Below are positions 24,619-34,700 of a DNA stretch of 64,000 nucleotides, one piece after another. The stretch lies in the NCBI GenBank assembly GCA_030272585.1, contig BSYQ01000004.1, positions 1,550,001-1,614,000 on the forward strand, in the 5' to 3' direction. Below the pieces are notes generated by a model, which saw nothing but the letters and a program-made list of their open reading frames with translations, was not told where the DNA came from and made no database searches. The DNA comes from Bryopsis sp. KO-2023. Lineage: Eukaryota > Chlorophyta > Ulvophyceae > Bryopsidales > Bryopsidaceae. The position numbers and the translations under genes were made by a program. How positions within the stretch are numbered: position 1 is the first letter of the stretch; each line of letters starts with the position of its first letter.

Positions 24619-26008
24619 TCAAAGATATCCTTTGAAAGACAAGCGATCTTCCAAAGAAGACAACAATTGTCGTCTTAGGAGTCTTCGATGTAAATCTCTC
24701 CCACCGTCACTGTCCCTGTCGAAAACCAGCGAGTCGTCGTCATCGAGGCCGTTGTATATCTGGATGATCTCTGTATCATAGAAGTCCTCGTCGAGACACG
24801 ATGCCGAGGGAATTTGGGGGAAAAGGTGTCTGTCCAGTGGTTGAGTGACTTCTGGTGGAAAAACCTCGAAACGGAGAGGACTTGATGTAGTTTTCTCTCC
24901 GTTGATTGAAGTTGTGATTGTGGCGGCAGGCGTGACACTCTCGCAGGTTTCGTTTTCGTTTTTGTGCCCCTCACAGAATCCGTTTTCCACAGCTTCGATT
25001 TCTTGGCCTGCTTCAAGACTGATTGGCTCCTGGTTGTCGAGCATTTCGGCTCTCACTTCAGGTCCAATAGTGTCCAAAAGGCATGCCACCAATTTTTTCT
25101 TTTCCTTGATATCCTGAAGAACCAAAAACAAATCGCTGTGCTTCTTTTTTTAATAGTTGAAACTAAAGTGTGGTGTTCTACCAATTCACACGAATATGAT
25201 GGCCTCTTCTTGCTGTGTTTGAACAATTGTTGGTTCTTATTGGTTTTCAGTTTCGTCTCAGACTCTAGTGCAGGTCACTTTTCTGAATCTCCTGGGAGCA
25301 TCAAAGTGACGTTCATGACTGTCATGGGAAAAGGTCAAACGCCTCACATTCATTCCGGAATCGAGCAGCCCCGCAAGCCCCGATTCATACCAGAATTTCG
25401 GCCCCATGGTGCAAATAATTTTCGTGTTGGGCACAACAAAGTCGTATGTGATTTCTGGACCAATCTTTGTTGATCTGTGCACAACACACACACAAGAAGA
25501 AAGCTCGAGACTGGAGTTCTTTTGCGGAATCGATTTCGGAGAGGTGTGTTTCGATGTACCTGTAGAAAACTGAAAACATGTCTTCCCCCTCCTGAACATA
25601 TCCTCCTACTTCCCTTGAGTGTTCGCTCTTTCGGAGGATAGCGATGCCGAATTGCCTCGCAATGTCATCAATTTCCATAGTCGCCATCCTTCTTTTTCCT
25701 TTCCCAGTTTCCTGCGATGCCTCCTCAAACACCTTTTTCTTGACAATCACATCGATGTCGCGGCCAGACAGCGATGCGAGAGTGTTTTCGCCTTTGTCGA
25801 CCTCCTTCCTCGTGTCGAGTGTCAAATATCTGAGGTTATGTTGCGATTTGGCCCGCACAGCACCATGCTTTGATGCTGTTTCCTCAAGGAACATGTGAGA
25901 AACCAGGGTCTCAAGTTTCTTAAGCTCCAATTCGTGATCATCTTTTCCTGTACTGATCACCACCTTCTTTACTCGGTTCACCTCATCCTCGTCCAAGCAC
26001 TCCTCCAC
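24619..26008 (-). CDS. Divergent pyruvate-kinase-like N-terminal fragment with acidic tail
   Basis: Three exons: an open segment from about 26,025 down to 25,568, then about 25,482-25,279, then 25,112-24,619. The first intron is short (donor gtacat, acceptor cacag). The second and third exons carry pyruvate-kinase signatures in order: TKIICTMGPK, SGMNVRRLTFSHDSHERH and ACLLDTIGPEVR. The Arg, Ser and Asp-Thr positions that bind phosphate and K+ are kept, but the Asn of the NFSH motif is Thr. The protein then leaves the family: no ExGDLG, no catalytic Lys/Glu region, no C-terminal allosteric domain, only a ~120-residue acidic tail ending RLSFKGYL. A catalytic pyruvate kinase is therefore unlikely. 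The segment before the kinase part includes LKKLETL and EETASKHGAV, which look like the repeat of the gene immediately upstream, so the two probably form one gene. Confidence 0.6.
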
Positions 26009-26048
26009 AAGGTAGATGATACCAGCTGCTGACGTCCAGGGACGTCAG

Positions 26049-26501
26049 ACGTCAAAGGCGTCATGCATCTGACGTCTGTGAAGCGTCAGATGCATCCCCG
26101 GTGAATGACAGCATCCTCCCAAGGAGGTACTACTGAACTACAGCGAGGAAATCACCGCAAGAGCACAGAGTCAAGACAGTGGTTCGATCAGCCAGATTAG
26201 GACTTGCGAGACTGAGGTCTTGTGTTCGAGTCTGAGTGGGAACGTGCTTTGGACTGGGCCTGTGTGTGAGTGTGTGAGTGAGTCAGGAGTAGAACTGGCG
26301 GCTGTGAGTCAGGGTAGTGGGAGTGTTACGAGTGGTTAGTCACCCTCGGGAAAGTCGAACTGGGAGTTAAAGGATGGGACGCTTGATGTAACCTTGCTTT
26401 TCAGTGATCTGTGGTGTGACCCCGAGTCTGTGACCCGTGCGATTTTGTGTGACCGTTCCGCCGCCGCCTCACTCTTTCCCGAGATAGGAGACGTCGCTCA
26501 C
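26049..26501 (+). mobile_element. tRNA-derived SINE-like insertion
   Basis: A ~450-base block is flanked by the direct repeat GGACGTCAG (26,040-26,048 and 26,502-26,510). It contains a tRNA-like head: GGTTCGATCAGCCAGATTAG as a loose A box, and GTCTTGTGTTCGAGTCTG as B box about 45 bases later. The same head architecture occurs in the foldback elements at 51.0 and 55.7 kb. A GACGTC-rich inverted segment with ATGCATCTGACG lies near its left end. It separates the two halves of what looks like one gene and supplies the last codons and stop of the upstream half. Confidence 0.5.
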
Positions 26502-28727
26502 GGACGTCAGTCCTCCCGAGCGATAACAGTAGAGAAGTTTTGAAGGATCGAGGTGCGAGGAAATCTCTCGCACAAGCTTTCCATACTCCTCGATTAGGAA
26601 GAGCACTGGTTGCTGCCTCAACAAGCTTTCGAAGGTTCCCAGTTCGTATTGTTTTCCATTGAAGGTAACGGTGGCAACTTGCCGCCGCCGAATTCTATCT
26701 TTCATACCATCACCACCACAAGACGTCTCTCCAAAATCTCCAGGAATCTTCGTCACATTGTAACAAATGTTCCGGCCATCTCCACACATCATCCATCTGA
26801 CTTCTTGCTCAGGATTGGGGACGAACATTCGGTGCTTGGACACAATCGTCGTCAATTGTTTGCGATATTGCTCCATAATCTGAATCGGAACATAGCATGT
26901 TTTGTCAGCGTGCTTCACAACAGCCATCTCTCGTTCCCCAGATGGCCCAGCCAGAGAAACAGTTGTACATACCGTTTTGCTATCGACATCTCCTTCATCC
27001 TGAACAAGCAGCCCCTTGGAAGAGAGGTCGCCATGCTCAGAAACTTTATCAGACAGGGGATGCTCCGAACGCCCATCGTGTGTTTGTTTGTTATTTTTTG
27101 AGACGATCTCGGTCGCCTGAACCACCGGACCGTGGGAGTATTTCGCCACCACTTGTGCTATTGGCACGCTCCCCACCGCGTTTTCAAACCTGTCCAAATC
27201 GAAGCCATACTTTTGGCCACCATGTTCCACGATCGCAACGTATTTCCCGCTCTTATCGTTCCCATTTTGTTCCATCACCAGATACTTCAATCTATTGCCA
27301 GCTACATCTTTGATGTATCGAACCTCAACAGGCGAAGACCCAGAGGGGGCTTGTGGCGATGCTTCCCTCGCAACCTCTCCGTGCTTTTTGATAATCGGGG
27401 ATGGGGATTCGCCACGAATCATATACTCGAAGGTATCCTTATCGACCAAGTAGCTATGGCCCTGATGCTTGACGACTGCTTTCCTCAGTAAGGTGACATA
27501 TGTTTCCCCGTTTTCTGGGATCTCCACCAGAGTGTACTTGATTTTACCATAAAATCTCCAAATAACAGGTCGGCCAATCAAAGTAACTTTTGCTATTTGT
27601 GCTTGTCCTTCCATAGCAGCCAGGTGACCATGCTTCGCAAAGAGAACGTCCAATGGCATCTCGGGAGAAAGTCGTTTAAGAGAATGAAAATCCACACGGT
27701 CATCTTCGCCCTCAATGGCCATTTCCTGGACTTTGCCATCTCCTACTGTTGCTTCGAGGATATCCTCCCCATTCACATCCTCCCCATTCACATTCCCCCC
27801 ATTCACATCCTCCCCATTCACATCCTCTTTATCTCCGTGACCCTGATCAATGACGTCGAAGAACGCGTCGCCTGCCAAATGTCCATGCTCCTCGATGATT
27901 TTCGACAGTGGGATGCTTCCATCCAAAGTTTCCAGCAGATCAACGTCGACACAGTAGTCTTTGCCATCGTGCTTGATTGTCGCGATACGATGCGGAAGAC
28001 CCCCCTTCTCGACGTGAAGTATTGTCGCGTTAATTCTGGCCCCATCTGGTCTTGTTATCCCGCCTCCCTCGACTTTCTCCCTCAGCGTGAAACGTGTGGG
28101 ATCCGCCCCTCCTGCCGCGAGCTTTCCATCTTGCTCGATCGATTCGTCAACAGGCAGTCGAGACCCAATGTTGGTAATGTCACTGAGCTGAATATCGTGC
28201 TCTTGACCCTCCAACTCTACCTCTTCCCCGAGCACAGCTTTTATCATCTTTGTTTCCCCTGGTTCTCCCATCGTCAAGCTTGACGACTGTCTTTCCTGTG
28301 CATCCGATTCGACATTGTTCTCAACAGCGGGGTATTCTTTTTCAAAAGCCCCCTGCTCCACCTCAGACTGTTTCACAAGATCGCGGCTTTCATCGACCTC
28401 GTCTGTTCTGGCCGATCCTTCATCGTTTTCAGACGCAACTTCCTCAGCAAAGCAGGAAATCAAAGAAAGAAAACTGGCAGGTGGACCCTCCCCCTGGCCA
28501 TCAGCCAATGTGGTCAATGAATTTTCCAAACTCCTGGCCCCGTTTTCGTATGTGACTGAACGGCATTGTTGCTGGATCCCTTGATTTGCTCGACTTCTGA
28601 GATTTTCCACGATTTTTGTTCTTCGAAAGGTCGTCAATTCGTCAGTGAGCCTTTTGAGATTGATAATGGTAGACGGCAGCGAAATGAGATGAGAAGCTTG
28701 GTTTGGATGCGGCCCTATGTACGTCAA
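26469..28727 (-). CDS. Large protein with six copies of an unrecognised ~40-residue repeat
   Basis: One continuous frame of about 750 codons; the true first exon is not identified, because no ATG lies near its upstream end. Repeats share the pattern hydrophobic-x-V-K-H-x-G-x-x-Y-x-V-D-x-D-x-FE, then about 8 residues, then P-x-x-x-I-x-x-K/E-HG-x-L/V-A. Examples: KHDGKDYCVDVDLLETLDG, VKHQGHSYLVDKDTFEYMI, VEHGGQKYGFDLDRFENAVG and TVTFNGKQYELGTFESLL. Linkers are acidic; one carries tandem GEDVN units. There is no signal peptide, membrane segment or catalytic motif that I recognise. A seventh, weaker copy seems to open the pyruvate-kinase-like segment downstream, so both parts may be one protein of more than 1,000 residues. 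Family unknown; the repeat looks like a small alpha/beta module or a binding repeat, which is inference only. Confidence 0.75.
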   Translation of the reverse strand: MTYIGPHPNQASHLISLPSTIINLKRLTDELTTFRRTKIVENLRSRANQGIQQQCRSVTYENGARSLENSLTTLADGQGEGPPASFLSLISCFAEEVASENDEGSARTDEVDESRDLVKQSEVEQGAFEKEYPAVENNVESDAQERQSSSLTMGEPGETKMIKAVLGEEVELEGQEHDIQLSDITNIGSRLPVDESIEQDGKLAAGGADPTRFTLREKVEGGGITRPDGARINATILHVEKGGLPHRIATIKHDGKDYCVDVDLLETLDGSIPLSKIIEEHGHLAGDAFFDVIDQGHGDKEDVNGEDVNGGNVNGEDVNGEDILEATVGDGKVQEMAIEGEDDRVDFHSLKRLSPEMPLDVLFAKHGHLAAMEGQAQIAKVTLIGRPVIWRFYGKIKYTLVEIPENGETYVTLLRKAVVKHQGHSYLVDKDTFEYMIRGESPSPIIKKHGEVAREASPQAPSGSSPVEVRYIKDVAGNRLKYLVMEQNGNDKSGKYVAIVEHGGQKYGFDLDRFENAVGSVPIAQVVAKYSHGPVVQATEIVSKNNKQTHDGRSEHPLSDKVSEHGDLSSKGLLVQDEGDVDSKTVCTTVSLAGPSGEREMAVVKHADKTCYVPIQIMEQYRKQLTTIVSKHRMFVPNPEQEVRWMMCGDGRNICYNVTKIPGDFGETSCGGDGMKDRIRRRQVATVTFNGKQYELGTFESLLRQQPVLFLIEEYGKLVREISSHLDPSKLLYCYRSGGLTSVSDVSYLGKE
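27760..27835 (-). repeat. Short in-frame tandem repeat coding GEDVN units
   Basis: CATTCACATCCTCCCC-type units repeat in register with the codons and give EDVNGEDVNGGNVNGEDVNG on the minus strand. Length polymorphism between individuals would be expected. Confidence 0.85.
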
Positions 28728-29600
28728 AGTTCAAGTAAGCTTCCCTCACTTGAGGTGATTCACAACACATGTAATTGGCAGCTCCAGTGTTTTTTCAACA
28801 CACCATCTGTTTTGAGGGCCAGAAGCTTCTTCTCAGCCACACAGAGCGTTTGTTGGACTCCACATGGAAGGTCTCTTCGGTTCGAGTGGAAGTTAGGCCC
28901 TCGGTCGAAACACCGTGGACGCACATGCGACACGGACACGCGTCTTCGCGCCCACCAGGTGTGGTACAAAGTTTGCATTTGATTTGATGTACGAGGTTTA
29001 TGGTGTTCACACTCGTACAAATTCGTTTTGGTCTCTTTGCGATTACAGGACCCAGAGATAAGGGAATGAGCGCAACACACTTTTTAAATAAGGTTTGACT
29101 GAGTTTCTGTCGAGCGTGATCACGTGCCTTGACCACGCTCAGAGTTTCTGTGGAGTTTATGTGCCTTGAACGTGAGAAGGAGAAACACAAAAAAAACAGA
29201 AACATAAAGATGCACACCATATATTACAAAAAACCCACTACCAATAACACATAGCCTCATTTTTCATGCCACACATCCAGAGCATACATACAAATATACA
29301 AGTACACAAATATTCGCACCGCATTTTCTTCATTTTACAAAGCCGATTCACAAAAGCCACCTGAAAGTAATTCAAAACTGCACATACAACATGCCCCTCC
29401 CCTCTCCTTTGAAGAACTGACTATCAAAAAGCTCTGCTTTGTTTTGTGTGGACTGATAGCCTGGATCATCAATACCACTATGTCCAGAAAAAAAAAGCTA
29501 CAGCTCCAAGAGGAACAAAAAAAACCCCAAAGACAAAGACCCAATTTTTTCGTTTAAAGGGGGAAAAAACTGAACGACAAGCCACTCCATTTCTTTCTCT
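28728..29600. other. Region between the repeat-protein gene and the minus-strand protease relic
   Basis: An ATG at 29,220 on the minus strand opens a frame with a hydrophobic start (MVCIFMFLFFLCFSFSRS) that could be a signal-peptide exon. No donor or link to the repeat-protein frame can be shown. The rest is A/T-rich without support for a gene. Confidence 0.35.
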
Positions 29601-31198
29601 TTCTCTCTTTGTTTCGATGTCCACTCCGTTTGCAATCTGTGTTTGCACAGTGGCGAGGTCATCTTCGCTTGCAGCCGTCAGGAAAGCATCTGCGGAGACC
29701 GGACCCTGCGTTGGAAAAAAAATGAAAACAAAAATGATCGAACTGAACCCCATCATGGCAGACCAGTTGCATTCCAACTCAAATATGGGCAAATCTTAAA
29801 AGCGAAGGAACCAAATGTTGAGAAGAATTTTCATTGCCTGCATGACTTCAAAATTCTATAAAAATTTGGAGTTTCAAATGAAGCAGTTGCAGTTGGGAAA
29901 GCAACTATGTGAAATTGGACATATGAAATTGGCTAGGGAATTCAATTTACAAATTCTTGGCATGTGGAACAGCCACACACTGGTAAAAAAACTAGCAACT
30001 GTACAGTGAACTGTGAATTTTCACTTTCTGGAACAAGCACTTCCTTTCATTAAAAAACTTATATCGAGTCTCAAATCCCCCTCTGGGCCCCACTGGTTTC
30101 TGAACAATAAAGTGAGGTGCCTGTATCCTATCCTTCCACAGTGGAAATTAGAAAGTGTAATTACGAGCTATTGTTACCTTGCTTGGAGGCGGCTCCACAG
30201 GGGAGGCAATCAGAGGGACTCCAACTGGAGTTGCCGTCCCCGTCTGCAGTATCGCAAAATTTGAGAAACAATTAGTTGTCAAAATCTGGCATTTAAAGCT
30301 TTGTCTTGGTCTCGATTGCCTCTAGCTAATCTGCAATAATTTTTTTTTGTAGTTGAGCCATCGAGAAAGGTAGAAACCAAAAAAACAGAATTCTTGGCAT
30401 GCAAAATAACTTCAGTGAATCTCCACTTGCCAAAACAAGAAAAAACTCAGCAGTCAGCAGCAAACCGAAACTGGGAGAAAAAAGTAAAATCTCATAATCA
30501 ATATTTCATTTCAATCAAGACACTCAGCATCATTTTCTGTACCATACAAAAGCAATATATCAAACCACAGTTTCACTCTATTCAACCTCAATCCTTTTCA
30601 ATTCCCTCTCATCGATGTACAGTACCTCATAAAACTGAACATTTACATTTTCTGATATCCTGTCGGCAATTACCTCAGCTTCATCATTGATCCCAAGTCC
30701 ACCAATGTATGCTATTGGAATGCCCCGTGACCTGGTCCCTGATACACAATGTGCCGCCGTCAAAACCCATTTCTTATCGATCAGCACTCCACCGCAGTCG
30801 TACCGCGATAAACGAAGCTTTGTAGAAGCTTTCTCGCTGCGAGGTGGTCTGCGAGTTGAGCAGTGGAAAGTTCCTTTTTTGTCCACCGCCTGTATGTCAA
30901 AAAAAGGAGATCGTCACGCTCCGATGCGGTAACGTGCCTCGCACCCGTCCAGGATTCACATGGATCAAAAATCGCACCTGCTGAACCAGACTCCCGCCGC
31001 CATTCGTGTTGTCTGCATGGAGAACATGGCAGTCGGTATTCTCCGCTTATTGTATTTGGCCGAAAATGGACGGGTTAAGAAGGGGTTCGTAAAAATGGAT
31101 TGGAAAACGTTTTTCGCTCAAAAGACACCTTGATGGGCAGCGCTGTCGCCGCAGAAAAAAATGCACAGGATGAATGTGTTCACGAAAGCGAGCAGCAT
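29601..31198 (-). pseudogene. Protease-ankyrin copy 4, lacking the Asp and Ser exons
   Basis: Exons 31198-31129 (signal peptide MLLAFVNTFILCIFFCGDSA; same 70-base length and phase as copies 2 and 3), 31012-30978 (DNTNGGGSLVQQ), 30889-30674 (His exon: [18 protein letters not shown], ending in the same donor position as the others), 30243-30178 (Pro/Thr linker TPVGVPLIASPVEPPPSK) and 29705-29601 (SADAFLTAASEDDLATVQTQ, the cap of an ankyrin stack). All junctions are in phase. Between the His exon and the linker only 430 bases remain, and neither the DIAL nor the GDSGGP exon is present. The ankyrin part also stops after the cap. It is either a pseudogene or a secreted protein with a non-catalytic half-protease. 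It starts 530 bases from copy 2 in the opposite direction. Confidence 0.75.
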
Positions 31199-31729
31199 CC
31201 GCCTTTCTGAGTGGAACATTTTTTAAAGGTGCAACAAAGTAGCGCAAGTGGAAAAGAAAACAGTGAACAAGGTGAGGTTGGGGGACGCTTTCAAGAAATC
31301 AACTCGGTCATCTTTCACCATCACATCGTCAGTCCCCTGGTGTTGGAAGATTTACTGGACCGCGTCTTCGCATGTAATTGATGTTTGTTTGTTTGTTTGT
31401 TCGCTTGATGGGAATAAAATCATAATCACAATGTGAATACGATTGTGGGATGGGAAGCGGGTCACAGGGTGTGCAGTTGGGGTAGGAAGTTCTTTCGAGA
31501 TCTGCGGATGGGGTTTTAAGCGCCGTCAGTGAATCTCAACCAACGTTCTCGGACTGTTTGATTTTATGCGCGCCTACCAGAGGTGTTGGAAGAAGAAGCA
31601 CGCGGACCAGATAGCTGCACATCCAAGACTGTACGGTTATTGGATCAGTGGCGGCTCGAACTCCCTCAATTTTCGCAATCTCAGACCGTTCTCCTCGTAG
31701 GATCGAACGCGGGGTGGAACCGGCTTCAT
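31199..31729. promoter_or_regulatory. Divergent promoter region of copies 4 and 2, with a conserved block
   Basis: The block at 31,461-31,528 (ACAGGGTGTGCAGTTGG, then TTTCGAGATCTG, then GGGGTTTTAAGCG) is conserved at 38,071-38,140 upstream of copy 3 (ACAGGGGGTGCAGTTGAC, TTTCGAGCTCTG). Conservation of non-coding sequence at the same distance from the start suggests a shared promoter element. Confidence 0.45.
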
Positions 31730-34700
31730 ATGCCTGCGTTCTTGATATGGGCGCTTTTGTGCGTTTCAGCGCACAGAGCTATGTGCCGTGATCTGTTAGG
31801 TGGGTAGGATGCCGTTGAATTTGGCGTTTTTCTCACCCACCCCGAAAAACTCGAACTGGATCTATGACGTCAAATCTGCATTGATTTGCAGGACACTCGG
31901 CTGGCGGCGATCGACAGGTGTGGAAATTCTGCTTTTGCACCCATTGATCACCTCCACTTGTAAATATTTTCATATTTTAGCCCTTCAAAGTGTACTAGAT
32001 TACAGATCATAAGGCTGTTCTTTAGTGTGATCTCCTCAAGTTCTGGACTTATTCATTTCTATAGTTCCAGTAACATGTCCCAAATTTTTCAAATGTCACA
32101 AGATCTAGTTACTTCAGGGGAAAAAAAATACACCAAAACAAAAAGAAAGGGTAAAATAAATAAGAATAATATCGATACACCATCACTCACTCCTCTTGGT
32201 TTCTGACTTGAGGGAAGGTTCACCTGTTTGTTGTTCTGTATGGGAATCAGGTTGATCAGTTTTCAATCACTCCTTCACTTCGGAAGCTGCTACAGGAGAT
32301 GCAGCCGCTTATTGCTGTGGGTACAAGTGAAATTGAACGATTCATCTCAACCATACAGTATTTTTGGGAAAGGTCCGCACAACTGTGGGGTATTTGAGAA
32401 TAGGTTAAGAAGACACACACAGAGAGAGAGAGAGAGTGAGTGAGTGAGTGTGTGTGTTTGTGATTTTTTTGAGAATACTCGTCCCCTTTTCTCACAATGG
32501 CTGATTGTGAAGAATATCAACACAACCGGGTAGTGTTGATTGGGAACAATGATATAAGACTGCACATCGGCATCCACAGGGGGGCCAAGATGCCCCTGTA
32601 GGGCGGTTTCCTTATGCTTGCTCATTGAGAGAGGCAGGTACCCGAACTCATCGTTGTGGAGGCACACTAATTGCCCCTGAGTGGATCTTGACAGCAGCCC
32701 ATTGTTTGATTGGGGAAAACTCCCTGGGGTCGACTTTTTTGGTGTTTGTGGGTGCACATGGAAGAGATGATGAATCGTCTGCAGAGGTACTCTATTTTTT
32801 TGTGTGTCCACAATTAAACATGGGGAGAACAGGACTGTAGTTTCTTTTATTGTGAAAGGAGTTGATACTTTTGGTTAGAATCCTACAAAAAGCAGCAATA
32901 TTGCCTACACGAACATGCATCTGAGGTGTCGACAGTATTTGTAGGTCATCTGGTCGGTGGAGGTTATAATTCATGAGAGCTTCACCACCACTGAAGATGG
33001 ATTTGATATTGCCCTTGTGCGCCTCAAAGAGCCCTCCACCAAAAAACCAGTGATGCTACCCCAAAGTGAGGACACCCTTGGAGCGGGTCAGCTTCTAGCC
33101 ACTGCAGGGTGGGGCAGGACCAGCAAACGAGGTCGCTTGCCTAAAGTTCTTCAATTTGCAGACCAAGTGGAGTACGTCAGCAACGAAAATTGCAAGCTTG
33201 CATTGTCTAATCTCAAAGAAAATATGCTCTGTGCACACTCTGCCAAACAAGGAGCATGCGAGGGTAGGCAGTTGGAGTTGAAAAATAGCCAAAAACAATA
33301 ATGCACCAGCCATTAGAGAGGCATGTGTTCTATAATTTCTGCTTCAATAAATTTTCGCTGTGAGATTGACAGATTGTTTTGAATTGATCCAGGCGATTCT
33401 GGAGGTCCTTTGCTGATATGTGACAGCAAGGGGGGTGGCAGCATCACTGAAGGGAATTCAGACTTCGATCTGCTGGTCGGCATAGTATCTTTTGGCCCAA
33501 CCACTTGCGATTCGTCGACACCTGATGTGTACACCAGAGTCAGCAGCTTCCGGCAATGGATCGATGAAAATATGGGGAATTCTCCATCTGAAACCACCAC
33601 ACCCTCTTCTTCTCCTCCATTCTCCTTTAACTTTTCATCCTTCGACTTTTCACTTCCCCAAGCCACCACTTCTTCGGTAAGCATGGCTGTTCCGATTTGT
33701 ATGACACTCCTTTCCTACAAGAAATAGGCATAATGCGGGGTTTTTTTTTTAAAAGAGCAACGGTTTTTTTTTCATTCAATTACATGGATTTTTTTGCTGC
33801 ATATCACTTTTTTTATTTTGCAGCAAAAGGGTGAAAAATTACACCTGAAAAATGGCACGAGGGAAAGTTAATCAAAGCCTTTCTCATTTTCCGCTCAGCC
33901 ACACTTGTTAATCAGAGTGCATGTTGTGTCTGCAATTGGCGTACTACTGATTTTTTTTTCTCCCTTTCTGTGCATTCCTTTTTCCAATCTGACAAAAGGA
34001 TTATGAAAAACTGAATCGAGACCTCTACGATGCTTCTGGTACTGGGGACTCCAAAAAAGTAAAGGTAGCTTTCTCAACATTTCCTTTTTTTGCATGCACA
34101 TGGAAAAAATAACCATGGTTCATCAAAACAATATGGTAGAACAACCAGGGGTGGTGTTGATCTGTAGGAGCTACTCTCAAAAGGCGCTGATTTGTCATCC
34201 ACGCATGAAGACTCGAGGTACACTCCATTGCATGCTGCCACTCGTTTTGGTCATGTGGAAATTGTTAAAATACTGATTGAAGCAGGTGAGTGGCTGCATT
34301 ATTGAATCTTTGCCTGTCGAAGTGTTGATTTTACATCGTCCTTGGGCATGATTATCTTTTGACTATGGCCTACGTGAAAAATAACCGGTACATCATTCAG
34401 TCTCGATTACTTTCATCGGCATCTCGATCGGATTAGCAAGATACTAATAATCGTGGAAGGTTTTTTTTTTTGTGTTTCTTTCACGGAAGCACTGTTTCTG
34501 TAAGCAGACCACAGATTTGTTAGTTCCAATTTGCCCAGTCGTCTTTTTTTTTGCCGTTTCTATTTCCATGTATTTTCATTTATTTTTTTTGGTGGGGGGG
34601 GTGTTCTGGAACCAGTTCCACTGTTTTAAATTTCCCATGTTCGTTTCTTTTTTAATCCTTGAAATTTTCTGAAATTGCTGTGAGGTGTGCATTGGAAGCC

